Origin: an uncultured Caulobacterales bacterium
GTDB lineage: Bacteria; Pseudomonadota; Alphaproteobacteria; Caulobacterales; Maricaulaceae
NCBI GenBank assembly: GCA_937929915.1
Contig: CALFUN010000003.1
Coordinates: 1 to 64,000 of the forward strand
Direction: 5' to 3'
Length of the DNA stretch: 64,000 bases
The translations under genes were made by a program, and so were the position numbers. Of this stretch, positions 49,836 through 59,486 are shown piece by piece. Within the stretch, counting starts at the first letter, position 1. The number at the start of each line of letters is the position of its first letter. The notes under the pieces are model-generated. The model did no database searches. It worked only from the letters and a program-made list of their open reading frames with translations, and was not told where the DNA came from.

Positions 49836-51365
49836 ATGAAATATTTTTTGCCTATGCACAGGTTACTTTGTGCAAAGATTATAACGCTCGCCTATCTATT
49901 TGGCGGTAGCCATGCCTATGCCGATCAAACGATCAATACAAATTTTCCGACATCTTGTGAAGCCCAAGGCGCGACGCTGGACAGCTTCAATTTTATTACA
50001 GATTTTGATGCTGGCACATTTGGCGTAGAAAATGGCCAACCCAATCAAAGCCCTGATATAGACCCCTACCCCAACCAAATTACGGGGGGTGTTTTTGATA
50101 ATTTCTTTGACATTAATCATGGTGATTATGCCTATATCGCGAATATTACGACACCGCGAAACCGATTTCAGCATCCTGATGTCGTCAATAGTCCCGGCGC
50201 AATCACTGATCCTGAATTTGGAGCCACGGGCCGTTTTTTTGCATCAGACCCGAATGTCAATACGCCAACGCTGAATTTTAATATTACCAATGTCATACCC
50301 AATGAGAATTATGAGCTGGCTTTTTGGGCCGTAAATAGCGAGCTATCTGCGATTCCAAATATTGTAAATGCGGTTGTCGACGGGATTGTTTCATTTTCAA
50401 CAGGTGAATTAATCGCCGTGAGAGCTGCTTTGCCATGGCAAAGATATGCCTTTGTTTTTAATGCAGGTGATAGAACAACAATTACTTTATCTATGGCCTC
50501 AACAGAGACAGGCCGAGGCGGGCGTGATTTTTATTTAGACAATGTGACCTTAAAACGCTGTCTGACTAACACGGCCCAAACAGGCAGCATAGAAGGCACA
50601 ATCTACATAGATTCAAATCAAAATAATAGTTTCGATAGTGTCGATGAAGCCACACTTAACAATATCGAGGTTCAACTCTTTGATACGCAAGGCGATAGCG
50701 ATCCTGATAATGACATCTTCATTAGTCGCGTCTCCTCTCAACCGAGTGGATCATATATATTTACCAATTTACTGCCGAATCCAGATTACGAAGTCAGGGT
50801 AGATGTAACCGACCCAGATTTGGCCGCGCAACTTGTTATAGGCACGCCAGTTTCAATCAATACCCCGCTTATAGCAGGTCAAACCCATGCCAATAATGAT
50901 TTTGGCTTTGACGCGACAATGGCAATTTTAACGGCCGAGAAATCTGTGTCTTTATTCAATCCAAATTCAGAAGCCTTATTTGCTACCCCCGGCAATGACG
51001 TTATTTATACAATCGCTGTGTCAAATAGAGGTGACGGCGCAACCGATAATAATGCTATATTTTTAGTCGACACCCTCCCCCCAACCGTTGAATTCTTTAA
51101 TGGAGATTTCGATGGCCCGGGCGGGGTGACGAATAATTCTGTTTTATTTGAACAAATTGGCGCAAATTTGAATTTCGATTTTGCTCGCGATGTTGGTTTT
51201 GCGCGCGGCACAGTGAAACCCGCCAATTTTGGGGCCTGTAATGACACACCAACAGGGACATATGACCCAACAATTAATTTTATCTGTTTTGCCCCAGACG
51301 GAGCTATGGCATCAGGCACGCCTGATCCAGAATTTAGCTTTTCATTCCGCACGCGGATACAATAG
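49836..51365 (+). CDS. Secreted SdrD-B/DUF11-like protein
   Basis: A 509-residue exported protein. A signal peptide (LLCAKIITLAYLFGGSHAYA) is followed by a region of unknown fold with a carbohydrate-binding-like core (about 40-245, ending RGGRDFYLDNVTLKRC). Next comes an SdrD-B/Cna-B-like Ig domain (GSIEGTIYIDSNQNNSFD to NDFGFDA, about 250-365), then part of a DUF11-type domain (VSNRGDGATDNNAIFLVDTLPPTVEF). It ends FSFRTRIQ with no sorting or barrel segment, so it may be shortened at the C-terminus or complete. A surface or matrix role is inferred. Its neighbours are unrelated. Confidence 0.7.
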   Translation: MKYFLPMHRLLCAKIITLAYLFGGSHAYADQTINTNFPTSCEAQGATLDSFNFITDFDAGTFGVENGQPNQSPDIDPYPNQITGGVFDNFFDINHGDYAYIANITTPRNRFQHPDVVNSPGAITDPEFGATGRFFASDPNVNTPTLNFNITNVIPNENYELAFWAVNSELSAIPNIVNAVVDGIVSFSTGELIAVRAALPWQRYAFVFNAGDRTTITLSMASTETGRGGRDFYLDNVTLKRCLTNTAQTGSIEGTIYIDSNQNNSFDSVDEATLNNIEVQLFDTQGDSDPDNDIFISRVSSQPSGSYIFTNLLPNPDYEVRVDVTDPDLAAQLVIGTPVSINTPLIAGQTHANNDFGFDATMAILTAEKSVSLFNPNSEALFATPGNDVIYTIAVSNRGDGATDNNAIFLVDTLPPTVEFFNGDFDGPGGVTNNSVLFEQIGANLNFDFARDVGFARGTVKPANFGACNDTPTGTYDPTINFICFAPDGAMASGTPDPEFSFSFRTRIQ

Positions 51366-51390
51366 GCATACTACAAGAGGCTACCGCTAA

Positions 51391-51816
51391 CTAGCGAAGC
51401 TTATCAACCAAATCCAATTTCGGTTTTGGCGTCTTACAGCCTATCACCCAGACATCATAAACGCCGTGATCAAGCGCGGATATGGCAGGGCGGCTCGCAA
51501 ACATCCAGCCAGAAAACAAAGTCTCTGGCTCACCATCTGCACCTTTGCCGTCCAGTTTCGTATTTTTTATTTTCAAAAAAGCATAGGTTTCAGGCGGTTC
51601 TTCAGGCGGTCTTTTTTCGCAATGCACGGCATCAATCGTTAACGATCCATAGGATAATACATCGCCAATTTGCACGGTATAATCTTTGGTTGTCGCAGTG
51701 ACTTTATCAAGCGTGCGCAGCACAACGGCCGTGCCTTTAAGGTTTTCGGCCTGCGCAGGCGCAAAAAAACTCGCTGCCGCTAAAGCCGCTAGCGCAATGT
51801 AAGACCTTTTACGCAT
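51391..51816 (-). CDS. DUF2155 domain-containing exported protein
   Basis: About 141 residues from ATG 51816 with signal peptide (RSYIALAALAAASFFAPAQA). The body matches DUF2155: GTAVVLRTLDKVTATTKDYTV, VHCEKRPPEEPPETYAFLKI, LFSGWMFASRPAISALDH, VYDVWVIGCK. Two cysteines, in VHCEK and VIGCK, are conserved. Its start overlaps the NDUFA12 gene end by eight bases. Beside NDUFA12 is its standard place in Alphaproteobacteria. Function unknown. Confidence 0.88.
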   Translation of the reverse strand: MRKRSYIALAALAAASFFAPAQAENLKGTAVVLRTLDKVTATTKDYTVQIGDVLSYGSLTIDAVHCEKRPPEEPPETYAFLKIKNTKLDGKGADGEPETLFSGWMFASRPAISALDHGVYDVWVIGCKTPKPKLDLVDKLR

Positions 51817-52204
51817 TCGGATCCCAAGCTTCATAATCAGACGTAACTTTGTCGCGCACACCGCCCCGGTCAAGACTGCCTTTAGGTTTATAGGCATGAA
51901 GCGTCCCTGTCAGATTTGGCTCATAATCCGTTTGCCAATCATGACGTAGATCCGTTTCACTGGGCGGCTCATCGATTGTATAGTGTAACCAGCCATTCCA
52001 TACGGGCGGCACGCGCGAGGCATCCGCATAGCCCGTATAAGTGACAAAACGGCGCTTACGGCCCTCATATCCCACTTTATTTTCTTCAAAATAAGTATTG
52101 CCATAAGCATCTTCACCGACTTTTGAGGCCTTTGTCCGAATCTGGAAATTTGTCCCAAATGTCGAGCCATTCCACCATGTAAAAATGCGTTTGATAAAGG
52201 ACAC
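51809..52204 (-). CDS. NADH:ubiquinone oxidoreductase subunit NDUFA12-like
   Basis: Accessory subunit of respiratory complex I shared by Alphaproteobacteria and mitochondria. About 131 residues from GTG 52204 (GGAG seven bases upstream), beginning SFIKRIFTWWNGSTFGT. Motifs: DAYGNTYFEE, RRFVTYTGYADASRVPPVWNGWLH, and PNLTGTLHAYKP, a hallmark of the family. The main nuo operon is not in the window. The frame extends to 52225 but lacks a better start there. Confidence 0.9.
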   Translation of the reverse strand: MSFIKRIFTWWNGSTFGTNFQIRTKASKVGEDAYGNTYFEENKVGYEGRKRRFVTYTGYADASRVPPVWNGWLHYTIDEPPSETDLRHDWQTDYEPNLTGTLHAYKPKGSLDRGGVRDKVTSDYEAWDPNA

Positions 52205-52429
52205 GTAAAGCTCCGAACTTTCCAAGTGAATCTACACTTTTGTTGAGAGGGTTATGCCTGCCAACATCGCCAAGGTAAAGTCAAGATATGACAGAAAAGC
52301 GGCGAAAGGCGGGCATGGACGCGGCGTTTTCACACTCAACTGTGCAATTTATGCAACAGAGTGTAATTTTTATTGAACCTTACAGTTTTTTTACTGAATC
52401 TCTGAAACGCTTTGTGCCTATATATAAGT

Positions 52430-53266
52430 GTGAAAACAGGAACTTTAATATCGCATATGTGGATAGCCGCCGCATCCACAATACTCATGACAGTGCCAGC
52501 AACGGCCTCGGCGCAAATACGTGTGGATGCGCCTATACATTCATCTTACGGGTCTTGTCCGGCTTGTGATCTGTCCAATAAGCGCTTAAATGGCATTAAA
52601 CTCGAAAATACAAATTTTGCAGGTTCGATATTTAACAATTCAAATCTGTCAGGCGGACAATTTCACGGCGCAGACTTAACGGGGGCACATTTTCGCAAGG
52701 CCATGCTCTATCGTTTTGAAGGCGATACTGTGAAAATGGCTGGTGCCGTGCTAGAAGATGCCACGCTCACCGAAGCCAGAATAACCAATTCTGTACTGCA
52801 TAAAATTGACCTTAGCCGTGCAATTATGACGCGTGCGAATTTTTCTAAAAATGACTTTCGCGCCGCCAATCTGACCGAAGCTAAAGCTGTGAATGTCAAC
52901 TTTTCAGGCTCAAATTTTGAAGGCGCAACGCTTGATGATGGCAATTTACAAGATGCTGATCTGACAGATAGTAATTTTAAACATGCCAGTTTCGGTATGG
53001 CCATTTTACTTGGCAGTAAAATTAACGGCGCAGATTTGTCAAACGCAAATTTATCGCAAACCCAAGGTCTATCGCAAGCTCAGCTAGATACGGCATGCGG
53101 GGATGTGAATACGCAATTACCCAATGGATTATTTTTGCCATTTTGCGAAGAACCTGAAACACTCGCGCCCAACATAACGGCGCCGCATATGTCCTTACAC
53201 AGTACACAATCAGTGAACGCAGGCACGCAAACACCTGTTATCATTGATAAAAACCAAAAACCTTAA
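52430..53266 (+). CDS. Exported pentapeptide-repeat protein
   Basis: About 278 residues. The start is uncertain: GTG 52430 gives a signal peptide with a lysine (KTGTLISHMWIAAASTILM..ATASA), whereas ATG 52457 gives a short one; neither has a clear ribosome-binding site. Residues about 50-225 consist of A(D/N)LxX pentapeptides (LENTNFAGSIFNNSNLSGG, GADLTGAHFRKAM, NFSGSNFEGATLDDGNLQD), which should fold into a right-handed beta-helix. The cysteine pair CPAC may start the helix or be disulfide-bonded. It has no DNA-gyrase-protection context; role unknown. Confidence 0.75.
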   Translation: MKTGTLISHMWIAAASTILMTVPATASAQIRVDAPIHSSYGSCPACDLSNKRLNGIKLENTNFAGSIFNNSNLSGGQFHGADLTGAHFRKAMLYRFEGDTVKMAGAVLEDATLTEARITNSVLHKIDLSRAIMTRANFSKNDFRAANLTEAKAVNVNFSGSNFEGATLDDGNLQDADLTDSNFKHASFGMAILLGSKINGADLSNANLSQTQGLSQAQLDTACGDVNTQLPNGLFLPFCEEPETLAPNITAPHMSLHSTQSVNAGTQTPVIIDKNQKP

Positions 53267-53291
53267 GCGCCGCCTGTATTGATAACTGCGT

Positions 53292-53312
53292 GCTTGCAGC
53301 AAAGCTGCAAGC
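53292..53312. terminator. Perfect 9-bp hairpin between convergent genes
   Basis: GCTTGCAGC / GCTGCAAGC with an AAA loop lies between the pentapeptide gene and aspS stops. No T run follows on either strand, so a bidirectional terminator is plausible but unproven. Confidence 0.4.
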
Positions 53313-53325
53313 CGTGAACCCGCGC

Positions 53326-55161
53326 CTATGCTTTCGGGTCAACCGCCACAGTTTTGATGTTTAATTCTTTAAGCGCAGCTTTATCAACTTGCGCGGGGGC
53401 GTTCATCATTAAATCTTGCGCTTGGCCATTCATTGGGAACAAAATCACATCGCGAATTGTATTTGTCCCAGCCAGCAACATGACAATACGATCAACACCT
53501 GGCGCAATCCCCCCATGGGGCGGCGCGCCGAATTTAAAGGCGTTAATCATGCCAGCAAATTTATCTTCAACCACTTCAGGGCCATAGCCTGCAATTTCAA
53601 AAGCCTTATACATAACATCGGCTTTGTGGTTTCTAATCGCGCCCGAAGATAGCTCTACCCCGTTACAAACAATGTCATATTGATAGGCGAGGATATCAAG
53701 TTTCTTTTCATCCGTATCCGCTTCTTCCAACACTTGCATCGCCGTTTTACCTTCTGGCGCTTGTGGCATAGAAAACGGGTTATGCGAGAAGTCGATTTTC
53801 TTATTATCCTCGTCCCATTCATACATCGGATAATCGACAACCCAGCAGAATTTAAACACGCCTTCAGGAATAAGGCCCAGATCAGCGGCGATTTTATTGC
53901 GCGCCGCGCCTGCGAGCTTATAGGCATCATTTGTCTTACCTGCAGAGAAGAAAACACCGTCCCCTGCGCTAAGGCCCATTTTTTCAAGTAGCGCCTTCAA
54001 ATGCGCAGGATCGAAATTTTTAAGTGCAGGGTCTTGCGAGACCACAGCGCCGTCTTCTTCTTTTCTAAGGCGCGCATAGCCAAGACCCGGTGCCTGCATC
54101 TCTTTTTTGGCCCATTTATCGAGGCTATCGAAGAATTTACGGCTCTGATTATCTGTCGCTCCTGGCGCAGGGATAGCAATAACCTTACCTCCGCCATTGG
54201 TAATTTTTGCAAAAATACCAAAGCCCGTCTTGCTCTCATCCGTAAAGAATTCCGACACATCAGTCAGCTCAAACGGGATACGCAGATCAGGCTTATCCGA
54301 GCCATATTTCTCTATCGATTCCTTATAAGGAATACGCGGGAACGGCGTTTGGACTTCGCGCCCATCAGCAAATTCTTCAAACACGCCCGCCATAACAGGC
54401 TCAATCGCTTGGAAAACATCTTCTTGCGTGACAAAGCTCATCTCAACATCGAGCTGGTAAAACTCACCGGGCGAGCGGTCGGCGCGCGCATCTTCGTCGC
54501 GAAAACAGGGCGCGATTTGGAAATAACGGTCAAAACCCGCCACCATAATCAACTGTTTAAATTGCTGCGGGGCTTGCGGCAGGGCGTAAAATTTACCGGG
54601 GTTTAGGCGTGAGGGCACAAGGAAATCACGCGCGCCTTCGGGCGAGCTGGCCGTAAGGATAGGCGTTTGAAATTCTGTAAAGCCGCCCTCAATCATACGG
54701 CGTCGCAAGCTATTAATCACCTGCCCGCGCATGATAATATTTTTGTGCAACGTCTCGCGGCGTAAATCCAAGTAACGGTGGGTCAGGCGAATATCTTCGG
54801 GATAGTCTTGCTCACCAAAAACAGGCAGCGGCAGCGGAGCCGCCCCGCTTTCAATGATAAATTCATCGGCGCGTAGCTCAACAGCTCCCGTAGGGATTTC
54901 GGCATTCACAGCCTCTTCATCACGCTTCAAAAGTTCACCTGTCACCGTAATCACAGATTCAGACGGACAGCGCTTGGCGGCCTCATAAAATTGCGCGGTC
55001 GGATAAACAACAACTTGGCTAATGCCGTAATGGTCGCGTAGATCGATAAAGAGCGCATTCGCATGCTCGCGCTTACGATGCACCCAGCCCGATAGCTTAA
55101 CAATTTGGCCAACATGTTCGGCGCGTAACTCGCCGCAAGTATGAGAACGATAAGCGTGCAT
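53326..55161 (-). CDS. aspS: Aspartyl-tRNA synthetase
   Basis: Charges tRNA-Asp. The 611 residues are the bacterial form: OB-fold anticodon domain ([22 protein letters not shown]), class II motif 2 ([22 protein letters not shown]), GAD insertion domain (about 280-420), and motif 3 ([16 protein letters not shown]). The start is confirmed by AAGGAG six bases before the ATG. The anticodon domain does not tell whether it also charges tRNA-Asn. Confidence 0.97.
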   Translation of the reverse strand: MHAYRSHTCGELRAEHVGQIVKLSGWVHRKREHANALFIDLRDHYGISQVVVYPTAQFYEAAKRCPSESVITVTGELLKRDEEAVNAEIPTGAVELRADEFIIESGAAPLPLPVFGEQDYPEDIRLTHRYLDLRRETLHKNIIMRGQVINSLRRRMIEGGFTEFQTPILTASSPEGARDFLVPSRLNPGKFYALPQAPQQFKQLIMVAGFDRYFQIAPCFRDEDARADRSPGEFYQLDVEMSFVTQEDVFQAIEPVMAGVFEEFADGREVQTPFPRIPYKESIEKYGSDKPDLRIPFELTDVSEFFTDESKTGFGIFAKITNGGGKVIAIPAPGATDNQSRKFFDSLDKWAKKEMQAPGLGYARLRKEEDGAVVSQDPALKNFDPAHLKALLEKMGLSAGDGVFFSAGKTNDAYKLAGAARNKIAADLGLIPEGVFKFCWVVDYPMYEWDEDNKKIDFSHNPFSMPQAPEGKTAMQVLEEADTDEKKLDILAYQYDIVCNGVELSSGAIRNHKADVMYKAFEIAGYGPEVVEDKFAGMINAFKFGAPPHGGIAPGVDRIVMLLAGTNTIRDVILFPMNGQAQDLMMNAPAQVDKAALKELNIKTVAVDPKA

Positions 55162-55243
55162 AATAAACTCCTTAGTTCGTCATCTGAACTCTTAAGGCGC
55201 AAAGCAGAGAGACGGTCTACCGCACCATGTTAATGTGAGCGCG

Positions 55244-55271
55244 GAAATAGCCTACCCAACGCGCAAGTCAA
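55244..55271 (-). promoter_or_regulatory. Possible promoter of aspS
   Basis: On the minus strand CTTGACT is followed, 16 bases after TTGACT, by TATTTC, close to the CTTGAC-N17-CTATAT consensus of Alphaproteobacteria, about 85 bases before the aspS start. Confidence 0.45.
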
Positions 55272-55338
55272 GCCTGAGCCGTATTTTTTGCGCTTGAGTG
55301 GCCGATAGAGAAATTAAAGGTCAATCTTGCAAATATGG

Positions 55339-55374
55339 TCTGCCTTTTAAAAATGGCTCGCTTTAAAAGGCAGA
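55339..55374. repeat. 13-bp perfect inverted repeat between tRNA-Met and aspS
   Basis: TCTGCCTTTTAAA and TTTAAAAGGCAGA are separated by ten bases. Two further inverted repeats lie nearer the tRNA: TGCCAAA/TTTGGCA at 55416-55433 and AATAAAAG/CTTTTATT at 55442-55477. Together they occupy most of the 324-base gap between aspS and the tRNA, which has no gene. Confidence 0.75.
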
Positions 55375-55485
55375 GATTTGGCTATTTTGAACTTGAAGGC
55401 GCACTTACTATATGGTGCCAAAGACTTTTGGCAAATTAGACAATAAAAGTAGCGGTTGTTAAATCACGGCTTTTATTTGTAAAAA

Positions 55486-55562
55486 TGGTAGTGAGAGTGA
55501 GACTTGAACTCACGACCTCAGGATTATGAGTCCTGCGCTCTAACCAGCTGAGCTACCCCACC
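55486..55562 (-). tRNA. tRNA-Met (anticodon CAT)
   Basis: A 77-nt cloverleaf on the minus strand with encoded CCA. D stem GCTC/GAGC, anticodon stem AGGA/TCCT holding CTCATAA, T arm GTGAG-TTCAAGT-CTCAC. The acceptor stem GGTGGGG pairs with TCTCACT through three G-U wobbles. The anticodon CAT fits elongator Met; tRNA-Ile2 (lysidine) cannot be wholly excluded, and the missing initiator features argue against tRNA-fMet. Confidence 0.93.
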
Positions 55563-55618
55563 ACATCAAAGTGTTCGTGCCATCTCATATATCACGAGAT
55601 AGGCGCGCCGTTTAAGCG

Positions 55619-55646
55619 AAATCAGCCTCGCTTGCAAGGCTGATTT
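55619..55646 (-). terminator. Terminator of the bkd operon
   Basis: A perfect 10-bp stem AAATCAGCCT / AGGCTGATTT with an eight-base loop, 20 bases after the bkdB stop on the minus strand. The following T run is short. Confidence 0.65.
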
Positions 55647-55666
55647 ACAATGTTTTCGTAAAATTT

Positions 55667-57079
55667 CTACAGTAAGAATATTGACGTTGGGTCTTGCAAA
55701 CGCGCTTTTAAATCTTGCATCATTTTCGCCGCATCATAGCCGTCAATAACGCGGTGATCACATGAGATAGAAAAGTTCATCACTTTGCGCTCAATCACCT
55801 GACCATTCTCTAAGGCCAATATTTTACGAATTTTATTTGGACCAAAAATTGCGACTTCAGGTCGGTTAATAACAGGTGTTGTCACAATCCCCCCCAGCGG
55901 CCCGAGTGAGGTCAGTGTTGTTGTCGCGCCGGTCAACGCTTCAGTGCCGAGTTGATTTGTCCGCGCACCTTCCGCAAGGCGAGCAATTTCTAGCGCCATT
56001 TCCCACACTGACAAAGTTTGGGCTTTTTTCAAAACAGGTACAATCAAGCCCGTATCTGTTTGCGTGGCGATACCGAGGTTTAAATCTGTAAACTGGCGCA
56101 AAAACCCGCCCTCAAGGCCCGGCGAGCCGTCATGATAACGCGCGTTAAATTGCGGCCAATCTTCGAGCGTCACAGCGAGCGCGCGAATAATGAGCGGCAG
56201 CACAGTTAATTTCGGTTTATCATCCGATTTCATCGCATTGGCACGTGCGCGGAACGCTTCAAGCGCAGTTACGTCAATTTCCTCGACATACGTAAAGTGA
56301 GGAATATAGCGTTTCGCATCCGACATGCGCGTGGCAATAACACGGCGCAGGCCGATGACTTTCGTGCGGGTTTCATCCGACTCCAGCGGCAAATCTGTAG
56401 GTTTGGCTGCCGCAGGATTTGGCGTAGATGCAGCAGAAACGCTCGGGGTAGAACTTGGCGGGGTAGAACTTGGCGGGGCAGAACCTAGCGGGGCTGAGTT
56501 TGGCGAGACAAGAGCGCGCGCCGGTGATGACGCAGTCTGCGCCGCTTGCCCTGAAAACAAAAATGCATCTAAATCTTCATGGCTGACACGGCCATCTTCA
56601 TCTTGGGTTGCTACAGTGGATAAATCGACATTTAAACGCATGGCTCTTGAGCGCACAGCAGGAGATGCCTTCACACGCCCCCCTGATATAGACCGTGCAA
56701 TCGGCGCGCGTTTCATAGGCGTAGCTTCGGCGGTAACTACTTCGGATTTAGGGGTGTCATCAAGAATTGGCGCAGCTATTTCAGCCTCTTGAGACCCTTG
56801 GCCCTCTAAAGTTTTTTCATCATCTGGCGTATCACTCCCTTCAGTGGTAAAGACAACCAAATCCGCCCCAACCGCGAGAACATCGCCCTCTTCGCAAGCC
56901 ACAGTTTTAATGACCCCTGCCACAGGCGCGGTTAATTCAATCGTAGCCTTATCTGTCATGGCATCTGCCAAAGGCTGATCTTCTTCGACTGTATCGCCAA
57001 CACTTACATACCATGCAGTGATTTCCGCTTCGACAACACCTTCGCCAATATCCGGCAGTTTAAAATGATAGGTTCCCAT
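55667..57079 (-). CDS. bkdB: Branched-chain 2-oxoacid dehydrogenase E2 (lipoamide acyltransferase)
   Basis: Core subunit transferring acyl groups from E1 to CoA. The 470 residues comprise a lipoyl domain (about 1-78, lipoyl lysine in MTDKATIEL), an acidic linker, the peripheral subunit-binding domain (KASPAVRSRAMRLNVDLSTV), a Pro/Ser/Ala linker (about 185-225), and the catalytic domain (HFTYVEEIDVTALEAFRARA, GGIVTTPVINRPEVAIFG, active-site SCDHRVIDGYDAAKM with HxxxDG). It overlaps the E1-beta stop by one base. No lpd (E3) gene is nearby, so E3 must be shared. Confidence 0.92.
   Translation of the reverse strand: MGTYHFKLPDIGEGVVEAEITAWYVSVGDTVEEDQPLADAMTDKATIELTAPVAGVIKTVACEEGDVLAVGADLVVFTTEGSDTPDDEKTLEGQGSQEAEIAAPILDDTPKSEVVTAEATPMKRAPIARSISGGRVKASPAVRSRAMRLNVDLSTVATQDEDGRVSHEDLDAFLFSGQAAQTASSPARALVSPNSAPLGSAPPSSTPPSSTPSVSAASTPNPAAAKPTDLPLESDETRTKVIGLRRVIATRMSDAKRYIPHFTYVEEIDVTALEAFRARANAMKSDDKPKLTVLPLIIRALAVTLEDWPQFNARYHDGSPGLEGGFLRQFTDLNLGIATQTDTGLIVPVLKKAQTLSVWEMALEIARLAEGARTNQLGTEALTGATTTLTSLGPLGGIVTTPVINRPEVAIFGPNKIRKILALENGQVIERKVMNFSISCDHRVIDGYDAAKMMQDLKARLQDPTSIFLL
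56445..56504. repeat. 15-bp tandem repeat (4 units) in the E2 linker
   Basis: Four in-frame 15-base units (GGGGTAGAACTTGGC twice, then two variants) encode SAPLG/SAPPS/STPPS-type pentapeptides of the flexible linker. Linker length can be expected to vary among relatives. Confidence 0.8.
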
Positions 57080-58131
57080 TATGCTGCCTCCAACACTTTA
57101 CGTATGGCGATACCAACGCGCTTTGGCCCAGGAAAATAAGCCCATTCTTGCGCATGCGGATAAGGTGTATCCCAGCCTGTCACGCGCTGTATTGGCGCTT
57201 CGAGGTGATAAAAACAACGCTCTTGCACTTGCGCAGATAGCTCTGCCCCAAAGCCTGATGTGCGCGTGGCTTCATGCAAAATCACACAGCGGCCTGTTTT
57301 CTTCACGCTAGCTTCAATCGCGTCAATATCGAGCGGTAAAAGCGAGCGTAGGTCAAGAATATCCGCAGAAATACCCATCTCATCTGCGACAGCCTCGGCG
57401 ATCCAAACCATTGTACCATAGGCTAAAATCGTCACATCATCGCCTTTGCGCATATGCCGCGCCTTACCCAACGGCACCGTGTAATGCCCCGTTGGCACGT
57501 CGCCAAGCTCCTGTCCTTTCCAGCTCACCGCAGGCTTATGCGGATCTCCAAAAAACGGGCCATTATAAAGACGCTTAGGCTCTAAAAATAAAACAGGGTC
57601 ATTATCTTCAATCGCGCTGATAAGCATGCCTTTGGCATCATAAGGGTTGGATGGAATAATCGTTTTTAGCCCCGCAATATGTGTGAACAAAGCTTCGGGG
57701 CTTTGGCTATGTGTTGTCCCACCATAAATACCGCCGCCAACAGGCGTACGGATTGTAAGGGGCGCGGTAAAATCACCATTGGAGCGGTAACGCAAACGGG
57801 CCGCTTCAGACGCGATCTGATCATAGGCTGGATAAATATAATCCGCGAATTGAATTTCAGCCACAGGCCGCAATCCATTGGCCGCCATGCCCACAGCTAT
57901 GCCGATGATACCACCTTCGGAAATTGGCGTATCAAAACAGCGGTGCAAACCATGCTTTTCTTGTAGCCCTGCCGTACAGCGAAACACGCCGCCAAAATAT
58001 CCGACATCCTCACCAAATACGAGCACATCTTTATCTTGGCTCATTTTCACATCGAGCGCATCCCGAATAGCCTCAATCATATTGAGGTTTTGAGTTTTCA
58101 TATTATCATGTTTTGACGCGGCTTTAGCCAT
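57079..58131 (-). CDS. bkdA2: Branched-chain 2-oxoacid dehydrogenase E1 beta subunit
   Basis: Beta half of the thiamine-diphosphate E1 that decarboxylates branched-chain 2-oxoacids. The 350 residues contain MIEAIRDALDVKMSQDKDVLVFGEDVGYFGGVFRCT, DTPISEGGIIGIAVGMAANGLRPV and GGGIYGGTTHSQSPEALF (split by position), matching 2-oxoisovalerate rather than pyruvate dehydrogenase E1-beta in my reading. It follows bkdA1 after 13 bases. Confidence 0.9.
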   Translation of the reverse strand: MAKAASKHDNMKTQNLNMIEAIRDALDVKMSQDKDVLVFGEDVGYFGGVFRCTAGLQEKHGLHRCFDTPISEGGIIGIAVGMAANGLRPVAEIQFADYIYPAYDQIASEAARLRYRSNGDFTAPLTIRTPVGGGIYGGTTHSQSPEALFTHIAGLKTIIPSNPYDAKGMLISAIEDNDPVLFLEPKRLYNGPFFGDPHKPAVSWKGQELGDVPTGHYTVPLGKARHMRKGDDVTILAYGTMVWIAEAVADEMGISADILDLRSLLPLDIDAIEASVKKTGRCVILHEATRTSGFGAELSAQVQERCFYHLEAPIQRVTGWDTPYPHAQEWAYFPGPKRVGIAIRKVLEAA

Positions 58132-58144
58132 GACTCAACCTCCT

Positions 58145-59401
58145 CTATTCTAATTCTTGCGAAAATGCGCGTTTTTGCTCATCAAGATGCGGTAGGCTAT
58201 TTTCATAGACTTCTTCAAACATCGTGTAATGATTAACTTTCGTATCGCCAGACAGGCTGCCCATAGCTTCGGCAGATTTATATGTTTCGCGGACAAATAT
58301 TTTGCACTCATCTTCAAGCGCTTTATGACGATCTTCATCCCATTCACCAATAGATATAAGATGCATTTTAAGACGTTCAACAGGGTCTCCAAATGGCCAG
58401 ACATCAGGCTCATTCTCTGGGCGATATTTAGATGGATCATCAGAGGTTGAATGCCCTGATTTTCTATATGTAAAATGCTCAATTAAAGTTGCACCGCCGC
58501 CGCCGCGTGCGCGCTCTGCCGCCCATTGCGTTGCCGCATAGACAGCGAGCAAATCATTACCATCAACACGTAATGTCGCCAGACCATAGCCTGTGCCGCG
58601 CGCCGCAAATGTCTCGCCTTCGCCCGCCGCAATACCTTGAAATGACGAAATCGCCCATTGGTTATTGACCACATTTAAAATACATGGCGCGCGATATGTT
58701 GATGCAAAGTTCAAAGCATAATGGAAATCCCCCTCTGCCGTAGCACCCTCACCTGTAAAAACAGAGGCAATTTCATCGGAATCTTTATAAGCATTCGACA
58801 TCGCCCAACCAACGGCCTGAATGAGCTGCGTGCCAAGATTACCCGAGATTGAGAAAAAGCCATGCTTGCGGAAAGAATATAAAACAGGAATGGATTTGCC
58901 GTCCAAAAGATCACCCGAATTGGACAAACATTGACACATCATATCTTTCATTGAGGCGCCGCGCTGAATTAAAACCCCTTGTTGACGATATGTTGGAAAC
59001 ACCATATCGGAATTACGCAGCGCCATAGCATGTCCGACAGACACAGCTTCTTCGCCAGCGCTTTTCATATAAAAACTCATTTTCCCTTGGCGCTGCATAT
59101 TAAACATGCGGTCATCCATCGCCCGTGTCAGCATCATGGCTTTTAACCCGCCGCGCAAACGCTCTGCACTCAGATCAGGCTGCCAATCGCCAACTGTTTC
59201 GCCGTTAAAATTTAAAACGCGGATAAGACCAAGAGCATGCTCGCTTGTCTCATGGGCTTCGCATAAAGGGTCAGGCCGCGAAGGAGAATGCGCGGAGGGT
59301 ACAGCTATATGGCTATAATCTGGTGTATCCCCCGGACGAAAAGGCGGCTCCGGGACATAAAGACGAGAGGTGTTTTTGCGCGAATTTTTAGCTTTAGCCA
59401 T
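58145..59401 (-). CDS. bkdA1: Branched-chain 2-oxoacid dehydrogenase E1 alpha subunit
   Basis: Alpha half of E1, carrying the ThDP-binding motif GEGATAEGDFHYALN...NNQWAIS (about residues 230-260). About 418 residues from ATG 59401 (GAGG upstream; the frame runs to 59467 without a good start). The N-terminal extension LYVPEPPFRPGDTPDYSHI and the phosphorylation-loop region YRKSGHSTSDDPSKYRP are typical of branched-chain E1-alpha. First gene of the operon, divergent from its likely regulator. Confidence 0.92.
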   Translation of the reverse strand: MAKAKNSRKNTSRLYVPEPPFRPGDTPDYSHIAVPSAHSPSRPDPLCEAHETSEHALGLIRVLNFNGETVGDWQPDLSAERLRGGLKAMMLTRAMDDRMFNMQRQGKMSFYMKSAGEEAVSVGHAMALRNSDMVFPTYRQQGVLIQRGASMKDMMCQCLSNSGDLLDGKSIPVLYSFRKHGFFSISGNLGTQLIQAVGWAMSNAYKDSDEIASVFTGEGATAEGDFHYALNFASTYRAPCILNVVNNQWAISSFQGIAAGEGETFAARGTGYGLATLRVDGNDLLAVYAATQWAAERARGGGGATLIEHFTYRKSGHSTSDDPSKYRPENEPDVWPFGDPVERLKMHLISIGEWDEDRHKALEDECKIFVRETYKSAEAMGSLSGDTKVNHYTMFEEVYENSLPHLDEQKRAFSQELE

Positions 59402-59486
59402 AAATAGATTATCCTCACCATCCTGTGATATATTGATATATTGACAATCGCGCCAATTTAATCTCATAAACAGCGCGATTTAACGA

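Noticed and set aside
53292-53312. The perfect hairpin as a repetitive extragenic element
   Set aside because: I saw only one copy in the window, so it is listed only as a possible terminator.
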